Source: a virus
Virus record (IMG/VR): IMGVR_UViG_3300043395_001755
Location: 1-62,486 of that record
Length of the DNA stretch: 62,486 nucleotides
Reading direction: 5' to 3' (one strand)
This document shows positions 1-7,981 of the stretch, piece by piece. The translations under genes and the position numbers were made by a program. The notes beneath the pieces were generated by a model. It saw only the letters and a program-made list of their open reading frames with translations. It ran no database searches and was not told the DNA's origin. The stretch's first letter is position 1. Every line of letters begins with the position of its first letter.

Positions 1-22
1 AACAAAAAAGGCAACTGATGTT

Positions 23-51
23 ATTGTAAAGATAGTTGAAGTCATTGTCAA
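23..51 (-). promoter_or_regulatory. sigma70-like promoter for a gene beyond the left edge
   Basis: On the minus strand TTGACA (51-46) is followed after exactly 17 bp by TACAAT (28-23). It lies just downstream of hli and points out of the window, so it probably drives the next gene. Confidence 0.55.
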
Positions 52-54
52 GTC

Positions 55-264
55 TCAAACTACTCCAAAGAAGAGGTGCCCAGTGAGAGCATAAGAAATA
101 GCGCCAGCAACAATGCCGACCATAGCCCAGCGTCCATTCATTTTCTCCGCTTTCTCTGCATAAGGTTCGATGCCATAACGCTCAAGGTCTTCCTTGGTCA
201 TATACATCGCGGGTTCTTTGGCAAACATATTCATTTGCCCAAATTCATTTCTTGTTACAGTCAT
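55..264 (-). CDS. hli: High-light-inducible protein (Hli)
   Basis: A 69-residue single-helix protein of the chlorophyll a/b-binding superfamily. The C-terminal half has the diagnostic motif NGRWAMVG inside one membrane helix (about residues 38-64), preceded by the acidic EKAEKMNGR stretch that carries the chlorophyll ligands. Hli proteins sit in the thylakoid membrane and protect photosystem II during its repair; phage copies are thought to keep photosynthesis running during infection. The 38-residue N-terminal extension is hydrophilic. It is a single-gene unit with its own promoter nested in the pstS terminator. Identification is firm; which host Hli it replaces is unknown. Confidence 0.95.
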   Translation of the reverse strand: MTVTRNEFGQMNMFAKEPAMYMTKEDLERYGIEPYAEKAEKMNGRWAMVGIVAGAISYALTGHLFFGVV

Positions 265-292
265 TGTTACATTCGTTAAGAATTGTTACACA

Positions 293-321
293 ATTATATA
301 GGAAAAATAAAGGGGTGTCAA
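293..321 (-). promoter_or_regulatory. hli promoter nested in the pstS terminator
   Basis: TTGACA (321-316), 17 bp, then TATAAT (298-293): a perfect sigma70 consensus. The -35 hexamer lies in the loop and 3' arm of the preceding terminator hairpin, and the -10 follows directly after its U-tract. Predicted start is about 286, giving a leader of about 20 nt. Confidence 0.75.
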
Positions 322-329
322 GCACCCCT
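310..329 (-). terminator. Intrinsic terminator of pstS
   Basis: Seven-bp stem AGGGGTG/CACCCCT with a five-base loop, followed on the minus strand by a T-rich tract. It lies about 30 bp after the pstS stop codon. Confidence 0.8.
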
Positions 330-361
330 CTGTATCATATGCTACTTTTTTATGTTAAGAA

Positions 362-1324
362 TCACTGACCGATGCGGTTTACAGCGATACGTGATTTGTT
401 GAGAACCGAACCTGCAAGAGGAACATAACCTAAATCATCAGCAATCATTTGTGCCTTAGAACTCAGAGCATAGTTCAGAGCAGCACGAATGTCATCAGTC
501 TTAGCACCATTACCTTTCTTATATGCAAGAATCCAAGTCAGAGTAGAAATTGGATATGCATTTGCACCAGAAGGATTGGGGTTTTCACCAGCAAGATTTG
601 CATCTAGAGTAATGCTGTTCAGAGCAGCAGCACCAGTCACTGCAGAAGGACCAACAAACTTACCTGCTTTGTTTTGAATAACTGCTGCCTTAAGTTTGTT
701 TGCACGAACAAATCCAGTATTCACATAACCAATAGCACCAGGAGTGTTCTTGATAGTTCCAGAGACACCTTCATTACCTTTTGAACCAACACCAGTAGGC
801 CAATTAATAGACTTACCTACACCATAAGTCCAACCACCAAATGCTTCTAGAGAGTTAGTAAAAGCAAAGGTAGTACCAGAACCATCAGAACGATGAACAA
901 CTTTGATTGCACCAGCAGCACATCCAACTTGCTTCCAGTCTTTAATACGACCAGCAAAAATATCTACGGTTTGTTTCTGAGTGAGTTTCAGAGTGCAACT
1001 GGGATTGTTATAGGCAACAGCAATCGTTCCACCAATCATAGGAATTTGAACGACACCACGCTTTACCTTTGCTGCTTCTGCGGGTTTGATTGGTTCATCG
1101 CTTGCTGCGAAGTCAACCGTTCCCGCAAGGAATTGACGAACACCAGCACCAGAACCAACGGACTGATAATTAACCCTACTCCCAGAAGTTCGTGCATAGT
1201 CTTGGAACCATCGTTGATAAAGAGGTGCTGGGAAGGTGGCACCTGCACCATTCAAAGTAGATCCAGCAAATGCAGCAGCAGGAGCAAGAGCAAGACCAAC
1301 AGCAATAAAGTTTTTGAGTTTCAT
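362..1324 (-). CDS. pstS: PstS, periplasmic phosphate-binding protein
   Basis: A 320-residue substrate-binding protein of the high-affinity phosphate ABC transporter. After a Sec signal peptide (MKLKNF then a hydrophobic core, cleavage near AFA-G at about residue 20) the mature protein starts with the family hallmark LNGAGATFPAPLYQRW. The phosphate-loop motifs VGSGAGVRQF and RSDGSGTTFAF are present. The ATG at 1324 is preferred over the TTG 13 codons upstream because it begins the signal peptide and leaves room for the promoter. PstS delivers phosphate to the host PstCA permease; no other pst gene is nearby, so it must use the host transporter. It has its own Pho-box promoter and terminator. 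Confidence 0.95.
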   Translation of the reverse strand: MKLKNFIAVGLALAPAAAFAGSTLNGAGATFPAPLYQRWFQDYARTSGSRVNYQSVGSGAGVRQFLAGTVDFAASDEPIKPAEAAKVKRGVVQIPMIGGTIAVAYNNPSCTLKLTQKQTVDIFAGRIKDWKQVGCAAGAIKVVHRSDGSGTTFAFTNSLEAFGGWTYGVGKSINWPTGVGSKGNEGVSGTIKNTPGAIGYVNTGFVRANKLKAAVIQNKAGKFVGPSAVTGAAALNSITLDANLAGENPNPSGANAYPISTLTWILAYKKGNGAKTDDIRAALNYALSSKAQMIADDLGYVPLAGSVLNKSRIAVNRIGQ

Positions 1325-1347
1325 AAAAAGCGAATAACTACGAAGAA

Positions 1348-1392
1348 ATTCTAAAAGAACCAAAAGTAAAGGTCAACTAAGAGTAGGTTAAG
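1348..1392 (-). promoter_or_regulatory. Pho-box promoter of pstS
   Basis: On the minus strand an array with 11-bp period reads CTTAACCT (1392-1385), CTTAGTTG (1381-1374), TTTACTTT (1370-1363) and TTCTTTTA (1359-1352), each pair separated by 3 bp. The first copy matches the cyanobacterial PhoB-box repeat. A -10 hexamer TAGAAT (1353-1348) follows at once and no -35 is needed, the architecture of a PhoB-activated promoter. It predicts induction by the host phosphate-starvation regulator. Confidence 0.75.
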
Positions 1393-1407
1393 GTTTTGTT
1401 TTACCAA

Positions 1408-1433
1408 TAAAAAACCACCCCATATAGGGGTGG
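1408..1433 (-). terminator. Intrinsic terminator of the porin gene
   Basis: Perfect 7-bp stem CCACCCC/GGGGTGG (1415-1421 and 1427-1433) with a 5-nt loop and a run of T on the minus strand, 26 bp after the porin stop codon. Confidence 0.85.
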
Positions 1434-1458
1434 AAACACTCAGGTTATGAGTAGTTTA

Positions 1459-2955
1459 TCAGAACGTGAATTTGGTTTGGATTACACCACCAAAGTTGGA
1501 AGAAGCATCAGTGAATGCTTGGTTGTTAGAAGCATAGAACACTGCAGGAGTAACAGTAATGTTATCGCTTACACGATACTTATAGAATACTTCCCACATC
1601 GTTGCATCCTTAGTAAGACCTTCTGCATTGCCAGGTTGACCCACAGCAACACCAGCAGAATTACCTTTAGCAAGTACATCACTCCACTGAAGACCAGCAT
1701 ACCAAGTTTGAGAATCGGTAGCACCAGCAGGAGTTGCTGCACCTTCAGCATTCAGACTTACAGTATTCCAACCGTAACCAGCGGATACGGAGGGAACAAT
1801 ACCAGACTTAGAGGGTTGCCAGTAAGCACTCAGAGCATAACCGTTAGAGGTTTGACCTGGAGCAAGAGCACCAGAAGCACCAGCAACACCATTAAAGGTG
1901 CGAACACGGGTGCCTTCAGTACCATAACGATAACCGAATGCAATACCGTAATTAGGAGCACGGTAACCAATCTGTGCCAAGGTATTCAGTGAACCCTTTT
2001 CGTTGAACTCACCTTTGGTAGAATCACCACCATTTTGAGCAACATAGTTCAAACCAGCAACGAAACCTTTCTTACCTTGTGACCACTGGGCACCGAAACC
2101 AGCACCAGTTGCCTTGTTATAGACACCAGGAGCACCAGCAAGTTGGAAGAAGTCAAGAACTTCCGATTTGTATGCAGTAGGAATCCAGGTCATCTCGGTG
2201 TTACGAACCAGAGCACCAGCAGTCAGAGTTACACCTTTAGCAAGTGCAGGGAACTGGTAGTACAGACGGTCAAGAGTGACTGCATTTGCAGTGCTCTCTG
2301 CCTTATCCAGTTTGAACAGGGAAGAAGATGAACCAAAGGGTTGACTGGAGAAGTTACCAGAACGCAGACGAGTGCGGAGCAGGTCTTTACCAGTGAACGA
2401 AGTATCAAGGTTCAGACGAAGATCATAGTTGAATGCAGTGTTACCAACATTCGTACTTGCAGTTGAACCAGGAGTCCAAGCATTATCTACGCCGCCAAGA
2501 ACGAAGTTTGCTTCGCCTTTCAATTTGGTAGTGGTTGAGAATTGAGTTGCTTCAAGAGCACCAACTTTGGTTTCCAGAGATGCAACTTTACCTTGAATAA
2601 CAGTGAGTTCATCACGGAACTCATTAGCAAGACGCTTCAGTTCATCAGTGTTTTCAGTTACACGATCAAGACAGGCATTCAGTAGTGCTGCTGCCTCATA
2701 GCGGGTCATTGCTTTTCCACCACTAAAGGTGCCATTAGGATAACCAGCAACGCAACCATAACGCTCTACAAGGTTGCTAAGTGCTTGATATGCCCAATCA
2801 GTTGGTTGCACATCAGAAAGTTGAGTGACACTTGTGACCTGCTCAGAGGTGGCATATTGGTTGACTGCTGCCATATTAAGGTCTGCCGCATTCGCAGCAA
2901 CAGGAGCAACCATTCCCAGAGCAACAGGTGCAAGCATCAGTTGTTTGAGTTTCAT
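1459..2955 (-). CDS. Cyanobacterial-type SLH-domain outer-membrane porin
   Basis: A 498-residue Som/OprB-like porin. It has a signal peptide (about residues 1-23, ending ANA-A), then an S-layer homology domain (about 46-100) with DVQPTDWAYQALSNLVERYGC, GYPNGTFSGG and MTRYEAAALLNACLDR. A coiled-coil linker (about 100-135, TENTDELKRLANEF) follows, then a C-terminal beta-barrel of alternating residues ending in phenylalanine. This is the standard layout of cyanobacterial major porins, with SLH binding peptidoglycan. It lies between pstS and the glycan operon and has its own promoter and terminator. A role in nutrient diffusion or in masking a receptor is inference. The cysteine in GCVAGYPNG and the clean barrel argue against a pseudogene. 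Confidence 0.88.
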   Translation of the reverse strand: MKLKQLMLAPVALGMVAPVAANAADLNMAAVNQYATSEQVTSVTQLSDVQPTDWAYQALSNLVERYGCVAGYPNGTFSGGKAMTRYEAAALLNACLDRVTENTDELKRLANEFRDELTVIQGKVASLETKVGALEATQFSTTTKLKGEANFVLGGVDNAWTPGSTASTNVGNTAFNYDLRLNLDTSFTGKDLLRTRLRSGNFSSQPFGSSSSLFKLDKAESTANAVTLDRLYYQFPALAKGVTLTAGALVRNTEMTWIPTAYKSEVLDFFQLAGAPGVYNKATGAGFGAQWSQGKKGFVAGLNYVAQNGGDSTKGEFNEKGSLNTLAQIGYRAPNYGIAFGYRYGTEGTRVRTFNGVAGASGALAPGQTSNGYALSAYWQPSKSGIVPSVSAGYGWNTVSLNAEGAATPAGATDSQTWYAGLQWSDVLAKGNSAGVAVGQPGNAEGLTKDATMWEVFYKYRVSDNITVTPAVFYASNNQAFTDASSNFGGVIQTKFTF

Positions 2956-2985
2956 AAAAATGTTTTATGTACTATAGGACAAATG

Positions 2986-3010
2986 TTAAGAATTACAACT
3001 GAATTCTTAA
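2986..3010. promoter_or_regulatory. Perfect 9-bp inverted repeat upstream of porin
   Basis: TTAAGAATT (2986-2994) and AATTCTTAA (3002-3010) flank a 7-bp spacer. It overlaps a second promoter-like pair, TTGTAA (2998-2993), 16 bp, TATAGT (2976-2971). The same half-site TTAAGAATT also occurs just upstream of hli. It may be an operator; no known regulator is assigned. Confidence 0.4.
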
Positions 3011-3020
3011 GTACTTATTT

Positions 3021-3049
3021 AGTGTAAAGGAAATCTAAAATTTTGTCAA
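3021..3049 (-). promoter_or_regulatory. sigma70-like promoter of the porin gene
   Basis: TTGACA (3049-3044), 17 bp, TACACT (3026-3021). The -35 overlaps the stop codon of the last glycan-operon gene. The predicted transcript contains the 9-bp inverted repeat in its leader. Confidence 0.55.
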
Positions 3050-3843
3050 GTGTTTTGTTGTGTTGCTGAATTTTCGGTTATCCGACCCAAATAAGGATCA
3101 TAGTCCATTAGGTAATCAATTTTCAATTCATCATTTTTTTGACTCCAGAAATTAAAAAGTCCATCATGACTTGATCGATGAAAAACATCAATGTGCTCTG
3201 GATGAATTGAAGACCCCAATTCAATCTTATAAAGAAGTAATGGGATACTATAAGTGTTCCCAGAATTATAAATTAAATCGTCAGCAACTGGACGTGGTTT
3301 AACTCCATTATCTAATTTGTACTTATCACCTCTAATATGATGTTTTAATAGTTTTTCTGCATGATGACGATTGATTAGATAACATGCAGTAGAAAAATCA
3401 TTTACAAATCTCTTATGAAGTCTTACGTGCAGATCTCCTGTGCAAATAATTGCAATCTGAACTACATCCCAATCATAAGGAATTCTGCAATAAAAATCGT
3501 TCCAAGTAAAGTCCCAATACTTCACTAAGTCCAAATTGCAATCATCTTCCATAATAATTGCATAAGGACTATCTGAAGTTTCATACCAGTGCTTAATTGC
3601 CTTTAGATGAGAAGTAACACATCCAACTTCACCTGAAGACATCATTTCTGGATATCTACCTTTGATAATATCACCTAGATCATCTTCTCTTCCATCATGG
3701 GCAGAGATGCGAGTGTAATTTTCAATCTCCCAATATTTAAATTGATCTTCCATATATCGTGCTCTTTCTGGTTGACCATCAAGATTTAGATAATAAATTG
3801 GACCAATTCCTTTAAGTTTATAAACTGATTTATTTTTATCCAT
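3046..3843 (-). CDS. Glycosyltransferase family 25 (LPS biosynthesis type)
   Basis: A 265-residue GT25 enzyme. The N-terminal block YYLNLDGQPERARYM (about 17-31) is the family's opening strand and arginine-rich helix; GEVGCVTSHLKAIKHW and YAIIMEDDCNL follow, where EDD is the probable metal and nucleotide-sugar binding motif. Members transfer galactose or glucose onto lipooligosaccharide. It is the last gene of the glycan operon, starting 1 bp after the preceding gene. Substrate and acceptor cannot be read from the sequence. Confidence 0.85.
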   Translation of the reverse strand: MDKNKSVYKLKGIGPIYYLNLDGQPERARYMEDQFKYWEIENYTRISAHDGREDDLGDIIKGRYPEMMSSGEVGCVTSHLKAIKHWYETSDSPYAIIMEDDCNLDLVKYWDFTWNDFYCRIPYDWDVVQIAIICTGDLHVRLHKRFVNDFSTACYLINRHHAEKLLKHHIRGDKYKLDNGVKPRPVADDLIYNSGNTYSIPLLLYKIELGSSIHPEHIDVFHRSSHDGLFNFWSQKNDELKIDYLMDYDPYLGRITENSATQQNT

Positions 3844-3844
3844 A

Positions 3845-4639
3845 TCAAATTCTAATCCAACTTGAAGGTATTAAATCTTTTGTATCCTTAGATGCATTAT
3901 TAGGACCAAACCAATTAATTGGAGAAACCACTTTTTTAGAATTTGCTAACCAAGCACCCCACCAACTAAAAGAACTATTTGCAATAATGTGACCAGAACA
4001 TAAAGTCATAAGACAAAGATCGATTTTATTATCTTCATTTTCCGAAATCATAAACCTATCTGAGTTAAAAATTTTTTGCTCCATACACCATTTTGGATCA
4101 TCGGAAAATACTACAACTGTTGTTTTATCATCAAAGTGAGTCAAGGCTTTTTCATAATAATCCAATTGAAGATTATAATGATTTACACTATTTGTCAAAT
4201 AATCTGTTCTTCTTACGTGCAAAGAAACTGGATTATCTAATCCAGAAATCATCTCTTTGCAAGGTTCAAGAATCTCATCTTTAAAAGTAAAATCTTCTTT
4301 AATACTCTCTTTAATGTGCGAAAAGTATTTTTCAGATTGGAAAAATCCAATTAAAGATATATCATTTGGACACTGATTAAATAGAAGTTCATCAAAATGA
4401 AAAAATTTCTCTGCTGCTTCTGGAGCATGTCCTCTATCAAGATAAGTAATATTTTGTTTTGGAAGATGAGGTAGATCAAAAACATCAAATAACTGATGTT
4501 CAGTCCACTCGTTTGAAAATGATGAAGGAGGAATTCCAAAATCGTACCCTCTACGTGCAGCAATACCACGAAGAGAAGCATACTGAAACATTTGGTTACC
4601 AAGTCTTCCTAATTGACCCAGTTTATTAAACGCTAGCAT
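3845..4639 (-). CDS. Glycosyltransferase family 11 (alpha-1,2-fucosyltransferase-like), copy A
   Basis: A 264-residue GT11 enzyme. It opens with GRLGNQMFQYASLRG (11-25) and has the donor-binding motif HVRRTDY (141-147). The C-terminal pair SDDPKWC and NSSFSWWGAW is characteristic of the family. GT11 enzymes transfer L-fucose, or a related L-sugar, from a GDP carrier. Two further paralogues are encoded upstream in the same operon. No GDP-fucose synthesis gene is seen here, but GDP-mannose 3,5-epimerase is, so GDP-L-galactose is a possible donor (inference). It overlaps the neighbouring gene by 14 bp. Confidence 0.88.
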   Translation of the reverse strand: MLAFNKLGQLGRLGNQMFQYASLRGIAARRGYDFGIPPSSFSNEWTEHQLFDVFDLPHLPKQNITYLDRGHAPEAAEKFFHFDELLFNQCPNDISLIGFFQSEKYFSHIKESIKEDFTFKDEILEPCKEMISGLDNPVSLHVRRTDYLTNSVNHYNLQLDYYEKALTHFDDKTTVVVFSDDPKWCMEQKIFNSDRFMISENEDNKIDLCLMTLCSGHIIANSSFSWWGAWLANSKKVVSPINWFGPNNASKDTKDLIPSSWIRI

Positions 4640-5435
4640 TTCTTCTCTCCTTTACATAATCTTGCTGTTCGTAGTATTTAATCAAAGTTTCTTTATCTTG
4701 ATTTCTGATCCACTGCCAAAGATTATGATTATCCATAAACTTTGGATTGTGGTAATGAGAATTATGGGTTCGACTATGTTCAAAATGCCAAATCCAATCA
4801 TTTACTCTACCAACTCTATATCCCAGTGCATTAAATCTATAATAGAATTCACAGTCCTCAGCCCCCCAGGATAAGAAATTTTCGTTCCACATGTATCCTT
4901 CAATTACCTTCTCTCTATTATAAAACTGAGTCCATCCAATTGTTGATGATTCAGTTCTACATCTATTAACAATCAGATTTAAATCAAACTCCGAGTCTAA
5001 AAATTGATTAAAAATTTCGTCGGGATAATCTACTTGATATTGATAGACACCACATCCATAAGGATAGACGACATCACATTCATCATTTTTTATAACATTA
5101 TAAGATGCAATATGACTTTGAACTGGATAAATCACATCAACATCATGACTTGCAACAACTTTCGTATCACTCATCATGATTAAATCATTTAGATATTTTG
5201 TTTTATGAAAAATATCACTATCACTCATCTCAAATATATGAGTGAGATTTGTAACGTCTGAATATTTACTAATCAGAGGAAGAGCATGTTCATTAAACAC
5301 CGAATTCTTATCAACCTCTTTGATAAGAACTTTAGCCTCAGGAATTTTTCTAAGCAAATATGATACTGAGGTAATTATATTTTTTAATCTGTCTTTAGAT
5401 TCTATTTTTATTGGTAAGATATATGTTAAATCCAT
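4626..5435 (-). CDS. Galactosyltransferase-like glycosyltransferase (GT2/GT7 fold)
   Basis: A 269-residue GT-A type enzyme. It starts MDLTYILPIKIESKDR, an N-terminal strand typical of GT2-like enzymes. It has a DxD-like ASHDVDVIYP and, near residue 215, NFLSWGAEDCEFYYR, which matches the GWGxEDxxxxxR motif of the GT7 galactosyltransferase C-terminal domain. The ATG at 5435 is chosen over an upstream start at 5471 because the domain begins there and the start abuts the preceding stop. Donor and acceptor are unknown. Confidence 0.72.
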   Translation of the reverse strand: MDLTYILPIKIESKDRLKNIITSVSYLLRKIPEAKVLIKEVDKNSVFNEHALPLISKYSDVTNLTHIFEMSDSDIFHKTKYLNDLIMMSDTKVVASHDVDVIYPVQSHIASYNVIKNDECDVVYPYGCGVYQYQVDYPDEIFNQFLDSEFDLNLIVNRCRTESSTIGWTQFYNREKVIEGYMWNENFLSWGAEDCEFYYRFNALGYRVGRVNDWIWHFEHSRTHNSHYHNPKFMDNHNLWQWIRNQDKETLIKYYEQQDYVKERRNASV

Positions 5436-5436
5436 T

Positions 5437-6294
5437 TCACTCTTCAATCCATTTATCGGGAATAAGATCACTCATATCATAGTGATTAAATTGAGGACCA
5501 AACCAATTCTTAGGAGCAACAACAGTTTTATTTGGATTATCAATTAACCATGCTCCCCACCAAGAATATGATGAATTAGCAATGATTGCATCTGTGCAAA
5601 GAGACATCAAACACAAATCAGTCCAAGGAACTCTCTGACCATCGGAAAATTCATCCGTAGTTTCTGATAGAATAAATCGATCAGGTTTAAAGAAGTCTTG
5701 TTCCTTACACCACTCAATTACATCAGAAAAAACAACGACAGGAATGTCTTCTGGAAAATGAGATAGTGCTCGTTCGTAATAATCCCAAGTTTGAACTGGA
5801 TGTGCATTTTGAAGATTTACATATGCCCAAGGAAGTTTTGGATCACCTCTTCGAATATGAAGAAAAATCTTTCTACCTCCACCAAGACTATCAATCATCT
5901 CCTTGCAAGGTTTATAAATCTCATCTTGAAATTGAAAGTCTTGACGAATTTCTTTTTCGATATTTGAAAAGTATTTTTCAGTCTGAAAATATCCATCAAG
6001 ATTTACATTATCTGGACAGTTATTAAAAAGATCTTCGTTAAAATGAAACTCTTTCCAAATTGCCCAAGGAAACTCTGTTGAAACCCCGTGATGTTCTGGA
6101 GTTGCATGAGTAAGTTTAAATGTATCAAACATACAATAGTTATTCTCACATCCAAACTCATCAACTCCTGAAGTTCCTGGAGGGGGAACAGACCAATCAA
6201 ATCCACGATTTGCAGCAATACCTCTTAGCGCGGCATACTGAAACATTTGGTTACCAAGTCTCCCCGATTTTCCTAACTTATTAAAAGTGAGCAT
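5437..6294 (-). CDS. Glycosyltransferase family 11, copy B
   Basis: A 285-residue paralogue of copies A and C with SGRLGNQMFQYAALRG near the N-terminus, FLHIRRGDPK as donor motif and NSSYSWWGAW near the C-terminus. The start is ATG 6294, which overlaps the previous stop as TGATG and follows a GGGAG ribosome-binding site; the longer reading frame to 6309 has no such signal. Probably an L-fucose or L-galactose transferase. The insert after the RRGD motif differs from copy A, suggesting a different acceptor. Confidence 0.87.
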   Translation of the reverse strand: MLTFNKLGKSGRLGNQMFQYAALRGIAANRGFDWSVPPPGTSGVDEFGCENNYCMFDTFKLTHATPEHHGVSTEFPWAIWKEFHFNEDLFNNCPDNVNLDGYFQTEKYFSNIEKEIRQDFQFQDEIYKPCKEMIDSLGGGRKIFLHIRRGDPKLPWAYVNLQNAHPVQTWDYYERALSHFPEDIPVVVFSDVIEWCKEQDFFKPDRFILSETTDEFSDGQRVPWTDLCLMSLCTDAIIANSSYSWWGAWLIDNPNKTVVAPKNWFGPQFNHYDMSDLIPDKWIEE

Positions 6295-7136
6295 CAAATT
6301 TTCTCCCAACGTTCAGGAACAAGATCTTTTAAATTAAAATGGTCATAGGCTTTTCCAAACCATTTCTGAGGAGCAATAACTTTACCTGCATCATTTTGCA
6401 ACCAAGCACCCCACCAACTCATACTACTATTAGCAATTATACCACCTTTACATAAACTCATCAAGCATAGATCCCAATAAGGAACCAATGACTGCTGAAT
6501 ACTTCCATCACCAAGTTTAATCTTGTTTGGATATTTAACATGATTCTCAGAGATCAAGAATCTGTCTGGTTTTAAAAATTCTTGCTCCTTTACCCAATCA
6601 AGAGTATCAGAAAACACAAGAACTGGAATATCATTATCAAATTTTTTTAGTGCTTCAATATAATATTCTGAACTTAATGTAGGATGATGATCTGGTGTTG
6701 CAACATAATCACCACGTCTAATATGTAAAAAAATACAATCACCAACAGATTCTATAATTTCTTTACAAGATTCAAAAATATCATCATTGAAGGTAAAGTC
6801 TTCACGAATTTCTTTATCAATATGCTTAAAATATCTTTCAGATTGAAGATACATATTAACATTTACATTATCCGGACAATTGTTAAAAAGATCTTCATCA
6901 AAATCAAATCTTCCAGTATCAATTGTTTGATAGGTTCCAAATCCCTTATTTTGGGGTTTTACATTGGACATTTTAAAACACTCAAATAATCCATAGTTGC
7001 AAGTAGACTCTGCATCCTCTGGAGGAATAATCCAATCAAATCCCCGATTAGAAGCTATTCCTCGAAAACTAGCATATTGAAACATTTGATTTCCCAAACG
7101 TCCATTAGATCCTAGATTATTATAAGTTATAGCCAT
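6294..7136 (-). CDS. Glycosyltransferase family 11, copy C
   Basis: A 280-residue GT11 enzyme with NGRLGNQMFQYASFRG, FLHIRRGDYV and NSSMSWWGAW. The ATG at 7136 (MAITYNNLG) aligns with the starts of the two paralogues and overlaps the preceding gene by 17 bp. Three tandem copies in one operon suggest that the phage builds a glycan with more than one alpha-linked deoxy- or L-hexose. Confidence 0.86.
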   Translation of the reverse strand: MAITYNNLGSNGRLGNQMFQYASFRGIASNRGFDWIIPPEDAESTCNYGLFECFKMSNVKPQNKGFGTYQTIDTGRFDFDEDLFNNCPDNVNVNMYLQSERYFKHIDKEIREDFTFNDDIFESCKEIIESVGDCIFLHIRRGDYVATPDHHPTLSSEYYIEALKKFDNDIPVLVFSDTLDWVKEQEFLKPDRFLISENHVKYPNKIKLGDGSIQQSLVPYWDLCLMSLCKGGIIANSSMSWWGAWLQNDAGKVIAPQKWFGKAYDHFNLKDLVPERWEKI

Positions 7137-7980
7137 ATTCTTTACTAATCTCTTTAAAAACTTTTGCAATACCTTTATCTAGAGATGTTTTTGGCATCCA
7201 CCATCCCATTATATAATTGTCAGCTTCGTTTCTCTTATCCAACTGAACACTATCTTTTGCTAGTCCGGGTTTAATCTTAACATCATACAGTTCAAGCAAA
7301 TTAAATTGTCCCTGAATCATTTCAGCAACAGATTTGATAGAATCACTACGGAAAGAAGTAACGTGTAGTGGATCTGTTGATTTAAAGTCACTATAACAAT
7401 TCATTATTGTTTCCAGTGCTTCACAGCAATCCTCTGCATAAAGAAATTGCCTTTCCTCAGTACCATCAGTCAGCATTTCAAACTGACCTTCTTCAAAACC
7501 TTTTCTGATAAAATCGGTGATGACATGAGACTTTTCTCTGTCATTCTCTACACCATACACATTCCAGAATTTTACAATGAGACCATTTAGAGATTTTGTA
7601 TACAACTCTCCTACATTTTTAAGAACACCATAAGGAGAGTAACTCATATTACTCATTTGAGAAGATGCAAAAACAAATCTTTTATTGTATTTTTTCAAAT
7701 ATCCAAAGACGTTTGCCATCAAACGAGTATTATTATTAATAAATTCAAAAGTATGTTGATACTTGGCAAGATAACGTGATCCACCAACATCAAATGCTAG
7801 GAAGAAAACAAAATCTGAATCAGATATTTTTTCTTCCAAATCCAAATTGGGAATTATCGATCCATCTTGTTCAGAACCATTAACAATATCAAATTCATAA
7901 ACTTGATGTCCTTTTTCAGAAAGATAATTTTTTAGGTACGCACCAATCTGTCCTTCAGATCCAAGAATAGTTACTTTCAT
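7120..7980 (-). CDS. NAD-dependent epimerase/dehydratase (extended SDR)
   Basis: A 286-residue nucleotide-sugar epimerase or dehydratase. The Rossmann motif GSEGQIGAY (7-15) and the catalytic Tyr117-x3-Lys121 (YGVLK) are intact. It resembles UDP-hexose 4-epimerases and ADP-heptose 6-epimerases in length and order. Lying 2 bp from the TalC-like gene and near a kinase and nucleotidyltransferase, it may act last in making the activated sugar, as HldD does for ADP-heptose. The exact reaction is not readable. Confidence 0.82.
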   Translation of the reverse strand: MKVTILGSEGQIGAYLKNYLSEKGHQVYEFDIVNGSEQDGSIIPNLDLEEKISDSDFVFFLAFDVGGSRYLAKYQHTFEFINNNTRLMANVFGYLKKYNKRFVFASSQMSNMSYSPYGVLKNVGELYTKSLNGLIVKFWNVYGVENDREKSHVITDFIRKGFEEGQFEMLTDGTEERQFLYAEDCCEALETIMNCYSDFKSTDPLHVTSFRSDSIKSVAEMIQGQFNLLELYDVKIKPGLAKDSVQLDKRNEADNYIMGWWMPKTSLDKGIAKVFKEISKEYGYNL

Positions 7981-7981
7981 T

